Assembly (NCBI GenBank): GCA_035306605.1
Contig: DATGNR010000047.1
Length of the DNA stretch: 64,000 bases
From: Xanthomarina sp035306605
Lineage (GTDB): Bacteria > Bacteroidota > Bacteroidia > Flavobacteriales > Flavobacteriaceae
Reading direction: 5' to 3' (one strand)
Shown here: piece after piece, positions 8,241 through 17,475 of the stretch
How the letters are laid out: each line of letters begins with the position of its first letter
Numbering within the stretch: position 1 is the stretch's first letter
The notes under the pieces: generated by a model
Databases searched by the model: none
Told to the model about the DNA's origin: nothing
The model's input: the letters and a program-made list of their open reading frames with translations, nothing else
Program-made: the position numbers and the translations under genes

Positions 8241-8270
8241 AAAAGCTGCCGATTGGTAGCTTTTTCTATT
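8241..8270 (+). terminator. Terminator after sodC
   Basis: Ten-bp stem AAAAGCTGCC (8241-8250) with GGTAGCTTTT (8255-8264), GATT loop, then a T-tract. Confidence 0.85.
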
Positions 8271-8387
8271 TTACTTAAGTTATATCTGATTATTAAATTA
8301 TAAACAAACTTGAAATTATAAGCTTTTTTACAGTTCAAAGTTCTTGTTTAATTTCGAATTAAAAATTTATCTTTACACCTTAGAAAT

Positions 8388-9572
8388 ATGCTTATTATGA
8401 ACCCATCAGCAAGTGGCTGGATAAAGAAATTACTAAACGAAATAAGCACGGCTCCTGTTTGGAATCATACCAATCACGATACGTTTTACGACTCTTTAAG
8501 AGAAAGCGGTTTCATTTATGGAAGTAATATCAAGATTGTAAAGGAACATCTTGACTATTCTGGAATGACCGAAGAAGAAATTTGTAAAGTGAATTTCTTA
8601 CTGGCTCTAAAGTATATTTTCCAAGAAAACAATACAGATGATACTGATTTCATTGAAAGTATCATTAATTTTTACATTGAAATAAACGCCTATTCCACCT
8701 CTATCTTTTCTGAAATTTTAGGTGAGAAAAAATCAGCTTCACTTTTAGAGAAAATTATTCATAAGCGCATACAAATTGATGATAACCTAATTGATAGAAG
8801 TTTCAATTATTTTATTACAAATGCCTTACTTTTTACAGATATTCTAGCTTATAAAGCTTTTCTACAAACTAAAAAGATTTCGGAAAAACATATACAACAT
8901 CTGGAATCTGCCATAGAAAGTATCGTTAGAGAAGTTTTAAATTCCAAAAATAAGAAAACAGAATACGACAAAAGTTTATTAAAACTGGTTGATCAATCTA
9001 TAAGATATAAATCTCATAAAACACTTAATTTCCAAGAAGCCTTAGAAATAATAAATACCGATTTGGAAAAATATTATATTATGGATATTGCCAGTATGGC
9101 AACTTGGGGAGATTTAAATATTGATAAAAATGAAAAAACTCTACTTTTAAAACTTGGCAAAAAACTGGAATTAGAACAAGATAGAATAAACAATTCCATA
9201 CATTTTATAGAGACATTTTATAACAACAATAAAGATAAAATTGCCCTATTAAGTTCTCAAAATATTGTAAAAACATTTTACTCCAACTCGAGCAAAATGG
9301 TTAGTAAACTTATTTCTAGAAATAGTAAACGTTTACAATTAGAAATTTTAGAAAGTAAGGAGTTAATGGTATTATTAACAAAATCGACGGTACGAGACCT
9401 AACGGACGACGAGCAGAAAAAAGTTCAAGCGCAATTGTTGGATATTTTTAAATCCATACCTAGTTTGGCTATTTTTATGCTTCCTGGAGGTGCATTACTA
9501 TTGCCTTTGGTTATTAAGTTTATCCCTAAATTATTGCCATCATCATTTGATGATAATAGAATTGAAGAGTAG
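8388..9572 (+). CDS. LETM1-like protein, biofilm-associated family
   Basis: A 394-residue, mostly alpha-helical protein. The C-terminus (about 335-394) carries the LETM1-type membrane segment SIPSLAIFMLPGGALLLPLV followed by IKFIPKLLPSSF. The N-terminus PSASGWIKKLLNE and overall length match a flavobacterial family annotated as LETM1-related and linked to biofilm formation; the biochemical role is not known. No signal peptide is seen, so it is likely a membrane-attached cytoplasmic protein. ATG codons at 8388 and 8397 are both possible starts. It is a single gene, convergent with the response regulator at 9574. Confidence 0.75.
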   Translation: MLIMNPSASGWIKKLLNEISTAPVWNHTNHDTFYDSLRESGFIYGSNIKIVKEHLDYSGMTEEEICKVNFLLALKYIFQENNTDDTDFIESIINFYIEINAYSTSIFSEILGEKKSASLLEKIIHKRIQIDDNLIDRSFNYFITNALLFTDILAYKAFLQTKKISEKHIQHLESAIESIVREVLNSKNKKTEYDKSLLKLVDQSIRYKSHKTLNFQEALEIINTDLEKYYIMDIASMATWGDLNIDKNEKTLLLKLGKKLELEQDRINNSIHFIETFYNNNKDKIALLSSQNIVKTFYSNSSKMVSKLISRNSKRLQLEILESKELMVLLTKSTVRDLTDDEQKKVQAQLLDIFKSIPSLAIFMLPGGALLLPLVIKFIPKLLPSSFDDNRIEE

Positions 9573-9573
9573 T

Positions 9574-10338
9574 TTACTCTAACCAATTTTTAAAGTCCTT
9601 TACTCGTTCTCTGGCAACAATAACATCTTGCTCGTGGTAAGAATGTAATTTTATTTGCAAACGTGAATTGGTATAGCTTACCATATCTTTTATAGCATTA
9701 ATATTTACATAGAATGTTCTATTTACTCTAAAAAACAATTCCGGTTGTAATTGGTCTTCTAATTGCTCTAGGGTTAAATCTATTAAATAGTTTCTACCCT
9801 CGTTTGTATAAATATAAGACCCTTTGTTTTCACTGTAAATACATTCAATATCTTCTATTGGAATTAATTTTAAATGCTGTCCTACTCTTATCGAAAATCG
9901 CTTTTTATATTCCTTTTCTCCTCTTTCAATAGGATTAACCAAAAGCTTTTTAATGTCGTCGAAATTTAAGGTTATAGGGAGGTTTACATTTCGATTTGAA
10001 TTAAACTTCTTAACAGCTTGCTCCATCTCGTCAACATCTATAGGCTTTAATAAATAATCTACACTATTTAGTTTAAAAGCCTGAAGGGCATATTCATCAT
10101 AAGCTGTTGTAAAAATAATTGATGATTTTACTTCTACTAAATCGAAAATTTCGAATGACAAGCCATCACTTAGCTGGATGTCTAAAAAAATTAAATCAGG
10201 GTGCTCGTTTTCTTGAAACCAATTAACAGATTCTTCAACAGAGTGTAACATAGTTTCTGCGTTAATTCCAATCTTATCAAGCATTCGCTGTAAACGTCTT
10301 GCGGAGGGTTTTTCGTCTTCAATTATAATGACTTTCAT
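9574..10338 (-). CDS. LytTR-family response regulator
   Basis: A 254-residue two-component regulator. The receiver domain (about 1-120) has the acidic pair IIEDE at the start, phospho-acceptor Asp53 in FLDIQLSDG and a Lys in LLKPID. The LytTR DNA-binding domain occupies about 150-254 (RVGQHLKLIPIEDIECIYSE, then FFRVNRTFYVNINAI). Its partner is the LytS-like kinase encoded upstream at 10698. The target genes are not evident; the 2TM proteins of the operon are candidates. Confidence 0.93.
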   Translation of the reverse strand: MKVIIIEDEKPSARRLQRMLDKIGINAETMLHSVEESVNWFQENEHPDLIFLDIQLSDGLSFEIFDLVEVKSSIIFTTAYDEYALQAFKLNSVDYLLKPIDVDEMEQAVKKFNSNRNVNLPITLNFDDIKKLLVNPIERGEKEYKKRFSIRVGQHLKLIPIEDIECIYSENKGSYIYTNEGRNYLIDLTLEQLEDQLQPELFFRVNRTFYVNINAIKDMVSYTNSRLQIKLHSYHEQDVIVARERVKDFKNWLE

Positions 10339-10383
10339 TTCTTATCAAATTGGTTGGTTAGGCTTACATTCAATTTAAAACAT

Positions 10384-10695
10384 TTATTCCCAATACTTTT
10401 TTTCTTCATCCATTAGTTCCTTAATTTTTCGCTCTTCCCAATTCTTTCCTAATACTATATCTGGTAAAAATACACTAAGAGCATGAATAGCTAAACCAAT
10501 TCCCCAGAAAAATAAAGTAAAGAAGTTTTTATACTGGAAATAACTTTCACCTGCTTTTAAATCTTGTATATTAATAATAACAATCATAATGTTTATGATT
10601 ATGTACACAAATAAGTGTGTATAAAAGCCCTTAATTTTTTTAACTCGTTTTCTAGCCCGTTCTAAACGCTCTAGTTCTGAAAATTCTCGTTTCAT
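10384..10695 (-). CDS. 2TM-domain membrane protein
   Basis: A protein of about 103 residues made almost wholly of a 2TM domain: an amphipathic Glu/Arg-rich helix (ELERLERARKRVKKIKGFYT), two membrane helices at about 24-46 and 60-85, then the conserved tail GKNWEERKIKELMDEE. I place the start at ATG 10695, with GGAG 8 nt upstream and the kinase stop codon 2 nt before it; another in-frame ATG (10707) overlaps the kinase gene. The same domain is fused to the C-terminus of the kinase, so this is a free-standing paralogue, perhaps forming a heteromeric membrane complex with it. Confidence 0.8.
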   Translation of the reverse strand: MKREFSELERLERARKRVKKIKGFYTHLFVYIIINIMIVIINIQDLKAGESYFQYKNFFTLFFWGIGLAIHALSVFLPDIVLGKNWEERKIKELMDEEKKYWE

Positions 10696-10697
10696 AA

Positions 10698-12035
10698 TTA
10701 ACTCCATTTGCTTTGATTAAATTTTTCTTCCTTTTCCAAAATCTCCTGTATTTTTCTTTCTTCCCAAGATTTACCATAACCAAATACAGTAAACCCATGA
10801 AATATCAAGCCCATTCCCCAACCTAGCATTGGAAACCAAAACCATTGAACCCCCCAATAAGTTTTGTAATTAATGAAGATAATAATGGGAATAATTATAC
10901 AATATGAAATTAAATTTCCGTAGAATGATTTAATATTTTCAACTTGTTTTTTTGCTCTTAAATAAGCTTCTTCTTTGTTGTTTAGTGATCTTGTTTCCAT
11001 AACTGTGATTTGTTTAGTTAGCATTGGAATTGCTACTGCAAAACTGTTTGCATCTTGATTAATAATAACTCTTCGTGTGGATAATAATTGGTAGCGCTGT
11101 GTAATATTATTTAAACCAACGCCGCTACTTTTTTTAACAATCTGCTTGATTTGCAAATTGTTTTCGATTACTAAAAGCCGGTCCTTTTCGTAAATCTTTA
11201 TGTGTAAAGGATTTTTTTCGGTAACCATATTATGCTTTACAGCATTCTCCAATAATAATTGGAGTGAAAGAGGTACCACTTTACTATCTGGATTTGAAGC
11301 TTGTTCAGGAATATCAAAAACAATGCTGTCTTCAAATCGCATTTTCAATAAAGACATATACGTTTTTGCAAATTTTAATTCCTCGTCTACTGATACTAAA
11401 TCTTTATTTTTTTGCTCTAGTACGTAGCGATATATTTTAGATAAGGAGGTTGTAAAATCTTGGGCTTTATCTGGATTTTCTTCTATTAAACTAGTAAGTA
11501 CGTTTAAACTATTAAAAAGAAAATGTGGATCTAGCTGATTTTTTAAGGCATCAAATTTAGCTGTTTGTGTTTGAGCAACTATTTGAGATTCCTTAACCTT
11601 CTTTTCCTGATTCTTTTTATAGAAATAAACAGCATGAAACGTAATTACTATAGATAAAGTAATCCACAATCCAAAGGTGTAGTTTCTATAGGATTGATTG
11701 GCTATAAAAGTTTCAAACGATTGATGGTTATATACCATAGCCGTAAACATTTTCAATAAAAACAAGCCTACTAAGGTTATAACAACAGAGCCCAAAACAC
11801 CAATTACAATCCGTTTAACGCTTTCTTTCTCCTTCCAAGGATACTTTTCTAATCGATCAAAAAAGTACATGTTAGAATAACCTAAAACAAAGGCGTATAA
11901 TTGATAGAATCCAAAATTGAGAAGCAATCCGTTAACATCATCGAATTCAAACCCTTCAAAAAGCGCATTGCCTATTAAAAAGACCAAGCATCCAAGGCTA
12001 AAGGTTATGAAAATATTTTTAGTGTTTTTACTCAT
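10698..12035 (-). CDS. LytS-type sensor histidine kinase with C-terminal 2TM domain
   Basis: A 445-residue membrane kinase. Four N-terminal helices (about 8-28, 36-57, 75-98, 121-140) are followed by a His_kinase domain with the phospho-acceptor His171 in LDPHFLFNSLN and the ATP-binding N-box LLLENAVKHN; GVGLNNI is the G-box. Unusually, residues about 350-445 are a complete 2TM domain (VENIKSFYGN, two helices, GKSWEERKIQEILEKEEK), the same module as the separate downstream gene. It pairs with the LytTR regulator at 9574. Confidence 0.9.
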   Translation of the reverse strand: MSKNTKNIFITFSLGCLVFLIGNALFEGFEFDDVNGLLLNFGFYQLYAFVLGYSNMYFFDRLEKYPWKEKESVKRIVIGVLGSVVITLVGLFLLKMFTAMVYNHQSFETFIANQSYRNYTFGLWITLSIVITFHAVYFYKKNQEKKVKESQIVAQTQTAKFDALKNQLDPHFLFNSLNVLTSLIEENPDKAQDFTTSLSKIYRYVLEQKNKDLVSVDEELKFAKTYMSLLKMRFEDSIVFDIPEQASNPDSKVVPLSLQLLLENAVKHNMVTEKNPLHIKIYEKDRLLVIENNLQIKQIVKKSSGVGLNNITQRYQLLSTRRVIINQDANSFAVAIPMLTKQITVMETRSLNNKEEAYLRAKKQVENIKSFYGNLISYCIIIPIIIFINYKTYWGVQWFWFPMLGWGMGLIFHGFTVFGYGKSWEERKIQEILEKEEKFNQSKWS

Positions 12036-12413
12036 GATGTTAGTTTATATTCTATAAATGCTGGTTATGCTCTTATTTTCCAAATTGAATCAAATTTTAT
12101 TTAAGGCTTAAATTTAGATAAACTACCTCAATTATAGTGAGGTCTATTAAACTTACCAATAATTTAATTTTATTGATGGATGAAATATCTTATTAAATAC
12201 ATGGATTTAAAAAAGACACTAACTGAACTGTCGTTTTTTATTTCTGAATTGTATTTTAATAATTTTTATACAAAATCATTCACCAAAACAACCGATTGAA
12301 CAAAACATAATACTTCAACAACTCTAGCCGTATCCTAGGACAAAAAAAGCACCTTCATTTTTAATACAAAAGTGCTTCTATATATCCATTTCAATGGAAT
12401 TTACTTATTTTTT
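12036..12413 (-). other. Intergenic region between the kinase and tonB-like genes
   Basis: No open frame or RNA gene was recognised. It must hold the promoter of the kinase operon, but no strict TAnnTTTG was found. The right part holds the terminator of the TonB gene: stem AAGCAC (12347-12352) with GTGCTT (12372-12377), followed on the minus strand by T6. Confidence 0.5.
12341..12377 (-). terminator. Terminator of the TonB gene
   Basis: On the minus strand, GAAGCACTTTT and AAGGTGCTTTTTTTG form a stem with a loose loop ending in a T-run. Confidence 0.65.
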
Positions 12414-13145
12414 TTAATTCTGAATTTTAAAATTAATAGGAATACTATAAGGTACTGATACCGGATTACTTCGTTGTTTACCTGGTATCATTCTAGGTAA
12501 CAATCCAATAATTCGTTCTGCTTCTTGCTCTAGCATTTTATCTGGTCCTCGAGATTTAATATTAGTTACGTTTCCTTCCTTATCAACTACAAAAAGTACA
12601 ATTACTCTTCCAGAAATCCCCAAATCCAAGGCCGTTGAAGGATAATTGAAGTTTTTGATAATATGATCGTTTACTTTTTTATTAAAACAATCTTTTAAAT
12701 CTTGATTTGAAGTCCCCAAGCAGCCCGGATATATGGGCACCACTTCAACCACAGAAAAAGGAACAGAAATTTCCTCCTCTACTTCCTCTACAATTACATC
12801 CTCAACTTCAACTATCGGTTCTACAATTTTTTCCTCCTGACTAGTTTCAGTACTTTCTAATACTGTTTCCTCAATATCTTTGGTATCCTCAACCACGGTT
12901 ATTGTTTCAGGAGTAGCAAGAACTGGTGGCGGTGGCGGTGGTGGAGGCATGTTTAAATCCATAATAGGAATATCCTCCTCAAATTCATGAACAATTTGAA
13001 CCGTTTCTATACTTACTACGGAAGTTTCGAAAGTTTTATATTCCATAGATAAGTAGGTAAAAAGCAACATGACATTTAAGCCTATAGCGAAATATAGACT
13101 ACTATTTCTACCGACGTCGATATTTGGATTTTTTTTAAGTTTCAT
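12414..13145 (-). CDS. TonB energy transducer
   Basis: Couples the ExbBD proton-motive machine to outer-membrane receptors. From ATG at 13145 the protein has a short cytoplasmic start (KLKKNPNIDVGRNSSLYFAI, a common flavobacterial TonB opening), one membrane helix at about 18-38, a proline run (PPPPPPPP) and a Val/Glu-rich periplasmic spacer, and a TonB_C domain at about 140-243 (YPSTALDLGISGRVIVLFVV, then SVPYSIPINFKI). An in-frame ATG at 13178 would add 11 unlikely residues. Single gene with its own terminator. Confidence 0.9.
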   Translation of the reverse strand: MKLKKNPNIDVGRNSSLYFAIGLNVMLLFTYLSMEYKTFETSVVSIETVQIVHEFEEDIPIMDLNMPPPPPPPPVLATPETITVVEDTKDIEETVLESTETSQEEKIVEPIVEVEDVIVEEVEEEISVPFSVVEVVPIYPGCLGTSNQDLKDCFNKKVNDHIIKNFNYPSTALDLGISGRVIVLFVVDKEGNVTNIKSRGPDKMLEQEAERIIGLLPRMIPGKQRSNPVSVPYSIPINFKIQN

Positions 13146-13285
13146 GACAAAGTCATTTAGTCTATTAAAGTTAAGCAATTAACCACCTGAATGCTATGAC
13201 ATTAATCAGTTTCCAGAACCTATAATCAACCAAAAACTGCATTATAGCTTAGCTAAAAATGATGAAGTTGAACAATTAATCAAAT

Positions 13286-13996
13286 TTGTTTGACGAAATG
13301 AATATATTTGAATTAAACCATCTACCTATGCTAACAAAAACCGAAAAATCGTTTTCCTTTTTATTTGCCTTCCTTCTTACAATAGAAATTGTTACCTCAA
13401 GTTTTGCAGAAATTGCAGCATTAAATTATTTAGCTAAACCAGCATTACTTACTTCATTAATATTCTTTTTCTGGAAACAAAGTAAGCAGATAGAAAAGAA
13501 TACAAGAATAATGATACTATGTGCGCTGATTTTCTCTTTGATAGGAGACATTTTACTAATGTTTGTAAACCTTTCTGGAAATTATTTTATAGGCGGATTA
13601 CTTGCCTTTTTAACTGCACATATTTTTTATGTTCTGGTATTTTTAAAACAAAGAAATCCATCTAAAAACAGTCTTGGTTTTATTGGATTTATGTTAGCCT
13701 ACGGCATGCTTTTATTTTATCTTTTGCAAGACGGTTTAGGACAGATGTTGATACCTGTAATTTTATATATGTTAGTAATTTTGAGCATGGCAACAAGTGC
13801 TTTTTTACGTCAGGGAAATGTTGTGAAAAACAATTACATTTTAGTGTTCATTGGAGCTATTTTATTTATGATATCCGATAGTATTTTGGCTTTAAATAAA
13901 TTTTATGAGCCTTTGCCTTTTACAAATTTTAGCATTATGTTTACCTACGGTTTTGCCCAACTTTTTATCGTTTTGGGACTATTAAAACAACAATAG
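13286..13996 (+). CDS. YhhN/TMEM86-family lysoplasmalogenase-like membrane protein
   Basis: An integral membrane protein of up to 236 residues with about eight hydrophobic segments. The family phrases LIGDILLMF, LLAFLTAHIFYVLVF and ISDSILALNKF with conserved acidic residues in the helices are visible. Relatives hydrolyse the vinyl ether bond of lysoplasmalogens, but activity in bacteria is less certain. The start is ambiguous: ATG at 13286 gives a polar extension (FDEMNIFELNHLP); ATG at 13328 (LTKTEKSFSFLF) leads straight into the first helix and is my preference. Confidence 0.8.
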   Translation: MFDEMNIFELNHLPMLTKTEKSFSFLFAFLLTIEIVTSSFAEIAALNYLAKPALLTSLIFFFWKQSKQIEKNTRIMILCALIFSLIGDILLMFVNLSGNYFIGGLLAFLTAHIFYVLVFLKQRNPSKNSLGFIGFMLAYGMLLFYLLQDGLGQMLIPVILYMLVILSMATSAFLRQGNVVKNNYILVFIGAILFMISDSILALNKFYEPLPFTNFSIMFTYGFAQLFIVLGLLKQQ

Positions 13997-14061
13997 ATTT
14001 TATTTATAATACTTTATTTAACAAATAACAATCAACCACTTAACTTAAAGTCTCCAAACAA

Positions 14062-15339
14062 TTAATTTAACTTTTTAAAAGGCCTTATTATCAATCTAGA
14101 TGCTTTATCAAAATTGATATAATTATAAGTCCAGTTAAATAAAACCACTATTCTATTTCTAAAACCAACTAATGACATAAGGTGGACAAACATCCAAATA
14201 AACCATGCAAAAAAACCAGAAAACTTATAAGGTTTTAAATCAACTACAGCTTTATTTCTACCTATAGTTGCCATGGACCCCTTATCCTTGTATTCAAACT
14301 TTTTCAAAGGTTTCCCTTCTATTAATTTCATTAAATTTTGACCTAATAATTTCCCCTGTTGAATTGCAGGTTGAGCAACCTGAGGATGACCTTTTGGGTA
14401 CTTTTCAGTTTCCATTAATGCAATGTCTCCTAGTGCAAAAACATTGGTATATCCTTCTACTTGGTTGTATCTATTTACACGATATCTATTTACTCTTTCA
14501 ACAAGTGCTTTTTCAGATAATCCCTGAATAGGATTTCCAGTAACTCCAGCTGCCCAAATTAGAGTTTCTGTCTCTAAAATTAAATCGGTATTTGTGGATA
14601 CTACTAAACCATTATAATTTACAACAAAAGTATTGCAGTGTACTGAAACCCCTAATTTCTCCAAAAACTCTAATGACTTTGCAGAAGCATGATCACTCAT
14701 TGGCGGTAAAAGTTTGGGTCCAGCTTCCAATAAGTGGATTTGCATATCTTGAGAATTCAAATCGTGATAATCTCTTGGTAGAATATGGTTCTTCAATTCT
14801 GCAATAGCACCTGCCAACTCAACTCCCGTTGGTCCTCCTCCAACAATCACGAAATTCAAGAATGCTTCACGTTCCTCCAACGAATTTGCAATGGTTGCCC
14901 TTTCAAAGTTCTGAAGTATCAAACTTCTTATATTCAAAGCTTGTGGCAAATTTTTCATAGGCATGCTATTGGCTTCAATAGCCTTATTGCCAAAATAATT
15001 GGTTTTTGTACCTGTGGCAATTACCAAATAATCATAAGGCAATGTACCTATATCCGTAATAACCTGATTTTTTTCTGTATCTATTAAGGATACATGTGCC
15101 AAACGAAAAAAGATATTATTGTGTTTTTTTATAATTTTCCTAATAGGATAAGCTATAGAATCTGGCTCCAAACCAGAAGATGAAACTTGATAAAGTAATG
15201 GTTGAAAAGTGTGGTAATTACGTTTATCTAATAGTACAACTTGCACGTTTTTTTTCGCAAACTGTTTTACCAAGCTTACACCAGCGAAACCTCCGCCAAT
15301 GATGACAATACGTGGGTTTTCGGATTTAGGAATGTTCAT
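14062..15339 (-). CDS. ndh: Type II NADH dehydrogenase (NDH-2)
   Basis: A 425-residue membrane-bound flavoprotein that oxidises NADH and reduces quinone without pumping protons. It has an FAD-binding Rossmann motif IVIIGGGFAGVSLVKQF at residue 11, the NADH-binding motif VIVGGGPTGVELAGAIAEL near 165, and the second FAD motif VFALGDIALME near 300 with AQPAIQQGK after it. The C-terminus (about 370-425) contains a hydrophobic stretch (FFAWFIWMFVHLMSLVGF) that attaches it to the membrane. Single gene, divergent from the ECF sigma factor. Confidence 0.93.
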   Translation of the reverse strand: MNIPKSENPRIVIIGGGFAGVSLVKQFAKKNVQVVLLDKRNYHTFQPLLYQVSSSGLEPDSIAYPIRKIIKKHNNIFFRLAHVSLIDTEKNQVITDIGTLPYDYLVIATGTKTNYFGNKAIEANSMPMKNLPQALNIRSLILQNFERATIANSLEEREAFLNFVIVGGGPTGVELAGAIAELKNHILPRDYHDLNSQDMQIHLLEAGPKLLPPMSDHASAKSLEFLEKLGVSVHCNTFVVNYNGLVVSTNTDLILETETLIWAAGVTGNPIQGLSEKALVERVNRYRVNRYNQVEGYTNVFALGDIALMETEKYPKGHPQVAQPAIQQGKLLGQNLMKLIEGKPLKKFEYKDKGSMATIGRNKAVVDLKPYKFSGFFAWFIWMFVHLMSLVGFRNRIVVLFNWTYNYINFDKASRLIIRPFKKLN

Positions 15340-15467
15340 AAAATCTCATAAATAATCAGTAATAAAGGTACAATAAACAGTGGTTATGGACTACTTTTAA
15401 ATATTATTTTACTTATTTGTAACTAAATGAAACAAATTAATACTAATAGATTAACTAAACCAACGAA

Positions 15468-15962
15468 TTGAATAAAAAGTTAGAACATAGCTTTGTTGAA
15501 GAATTAGAGAAAAATCAGAATATCGTCCATAAGGTTTGTAGGATTTACACCAACAACCAAGAGGCACATAATGATTTGTTTCAAGAAATAACCATACAAC
15601 TTTGGAAAGCTTACCCTAAGTTTAGAGGAGATTCTAAATTTAGTACCTGGATGTATCGTGTTGGTCTAAATACAGCCATAACACTCTATAGGAAACGCAA
15701 ACGGTCTATTACCACAGAAGACTTTAGTTCTTTTCAGTATAAAATAAAATCGGAACCCTACGACGATACCGAAGAAGAACAATTAAAACTTTTATACAAA
15801 GCCGTTAGTCAATTAAATGATATTGAAAAAGCACTTGTTTTTCTTTATTTAGAAGACAAAAATTACAAAGAAATAAGTGAAACGCTTGGAATTAGCGAAG
15901 TAAATGCAAGAGTAAAAATGAATCGAGTGAAAACAAAGTTAAGAACCATTTTAAATCCGTAA
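15468..15962 (+). CDS. ECF RNA polymerase sigma factor
   Basis: A 164-residue sigma-70 factor of the extracytoplasmic-function type. Region 2 (about 15-80) includes DLFQEITIQLWKAYPKFRG and STWMYRVGLNTAITLYRK; region 4 (about 105-160) has the helix-turn-helix NYKEISETLGISEVNARVKM. The only in-frame start before region 2 is TTG at 15468, with an in-frame TAA 12 bp upstream; no ATG is available, so TTG initiation is well supported. The gene lies 4 bp ahead of a membrane protein that is probably its regulator. Confidence 0.92.
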   Translation: MNKKLEHSFVEELEKNQNIVHKVCRIYTNNQEAHNDLFQEITIQLWKAYPKFRGDSKFSTWMYRVGLNTAITLYRKRKRSITTEDFSSFQYKIKSEPYDDTEEEQLKLLYKAVSQLNDIEKALVFLYLEDKNYKEISETLGISEVNARVKMNRVKTKLRTILNP

Positions 15963-15966
15963 TACT

Positions 15967-16611
15967 ATGGATGAGTTAGACCTATTAAAAAAAGATTGGA
16001 AGAAAGATGAAGATACTAAGTATCCGAAACTCTCTTATAACGAGTTATATAACATGATTTTGAAGAAGTCCTCTTCCATTGTCAAGTGGATTTTCATTAT
16101 TAGCCTTTTAGAATTTACTTTTTGGCTGTTTATATCATTTGCATTTAAGGATGCTGATTTCAATAAACGCTTTGAAACGTATCATGCAGAAAACATTATG
16201 GTTCCATTTATGGTTTTGGGATATCTTATTTTAGCTTACTTCTTTTATAGGTTTTACATGAATTATAAAATCATTTCTGCCACAGATAGCGCCAAGATAT
16301 TAATGGAAAACATATTAAAAACAAGACGTACAGTTAAGCAATATGTAGGTTTTAACTTAATATACTTAGCTGTTTCTTCCTTTATAGTATTAGCCATAAA
16401 ATTTAACAGAGATAAAGAAGTTATTTCCATGATAGACAGTGCGTCTTCAAATGGCGAAATATTTAAAATCTACGCCATAACCATCATAGCAACTTGTTTA
16501 ATACTTGCCGTGGCTATTGGGGTGATTTTAGGTTTCTACTACCTGATATATGGAATCTTATTAAAACGATTGAACAAGAATTATAGGGAATTAAAAAGAT
16601 TGGAAATCTAA
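15967..16611 (+). CDS. Membrane protein paired with the ECF sigma factor (putative anti-sigma factor)
   Basis: A 214-residue protein with a short acidic/basic cytoplasmic N-terminus (DELDLLKKDWKKDEDTKYPK) and four membrane helices at about 37-58, 75-98, 122-145 and 175-200. It starts 4 bp after the sigma gene. The arrangement and the DLLKKDW-type N-terminus recur next to flavobacterial ECF factors, so an anti-sigma role is a fair inference. It lacks the zinc-binding HxxxCxxC motif of classical ZAS anti-sigma factors. Confidence 0.7.
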   Translation: MDELDLLKKDWKKDEDTKYPKLSYNELYNMILKKSSSIVKWIFIISLLEFTFWLFISFAFKDADFNKRFETYHAENIMVPFMVLGYLILAYFFYRFYMNYKIISATDSAKILMENILKTRRTVKQYVGFNLIYLAVSSFIVLAIKFNRDKEVISMIDSASSNGEIFKIYAITIIATCLILAVAIGVILGFYYLIYGILLKRLNKNYRELKRLEI

Positions 16612-17427
16612 TTAGTTATCATCTTCCAACCTCCATTTTCTCTTTTTGTTCAACTCCTCTTTTTCTAGCAAAACTTCTTGTGGAATTACTTTAAGAAAAG
16701 AAGGATGTTGCTCAATAGCATATTCTATTTTTTCCACAATTTGATCGATAGTTTCATTTTCATAATCGATTTCTAAAGGTTTCTTAATCTCAAAAGTTTG
16801 TAAAATATTTTTCTTTTTTACACGTAGTCCCTTTTTATCAAAAGATCGTCTAAACCCATCAATTACAATTGGTACAACAACAGGTTTGTAATGTTTTATA
16901 ATATGAGCCGTTCCTTTTCTAATTGGCTTAAAAGGCGTTGTAGTTCCTTGTGGGAAGGTAATTACCCATCCATCTTCCAAAGCCATTTTAATATTGGAAA
17001 TGTCGCTCATTTTAACCTGTCTTTTTATATCTTCACCTTTTGCTCTCCAAGTACGTTCAATACTAATTGAGCCAGCATAAGCTAAAATTTTAGGCAATAA
17101 ACCTGACTTCATGGTTTCCTTTGCAGCTACATAATAGATGTTTAATTTAGGATTCCATAAGTAACCAATATTTTTAATATTGTCTTCACGATTACTTAAA
17201 CTTGCATTAAACACATGGAACATAGCAACCACATCAGCAAAGTAAGTTTGATGATTGGATATAAAAAGAACATTTTTATCTGGTAAGTTTTTAATTATTT
17301 CTGAACCTTCAATTTGAAGTTCGTTAAATCCTCTAAAGCGTCTATGAGATAATGAACCAATAATTCTAATTACCCATTTTTTTATAAAAAGTATATGTCC
17401 GAAAGGATTTCTTTTAAATAATCCCAT
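16612..17427 (-). CDS. PlsC-family 1-acyl-glycerol-3-phosphate acyltransferase
   Basis: Membrane-associated acyltransferase of phospholipid synthesis or lipid modification. The catalytic H-x4-D motif appears as NHQTYFADVVAM, here with one extra residue between His and Asp compared with the textbook motif; the second block is VITFPQGTTTPFKPIRKGTA, and the third is PVVVPIVIDGFRR. The ATG at 17427 (GLFKRNPFGHILFIKKW) is my preferred start; ATG at 17454 adds nine residues. It is end to end with the anti-sigma gene on the other strand. The substrate cannot be told from sequence. Confidence 0.85.
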   Translation of the reverse strand: MGLFKRNPFGHILFIKKWVIRIIGSLSHRRFRGFNELQIEGSEIIKNLPDKNVLFISNHQTYFADVVAMFHVFNASLSNREDNIKNIGYLWNPKLNIYYVAAKETMKSGLLPKILAYAGSISIERTWRAKGEDIKRQVKMSDISNIKMALEDGWVITFPQGTTTPFKPIRKGTAHIIKHYKPVVVPIVIDGFRRSFDKKGLRVKKKNILQTFEIKKPLEIDYENETIDQIVEKIEYAIEQHPSFLKVIPQEVLLEKEELNKKRKWRLEDDN

Positions 17428-17475
17428 AAAATTAGTTTCAAAGTTATTAAGCACAAAGGTAACAAAACAGAACTT

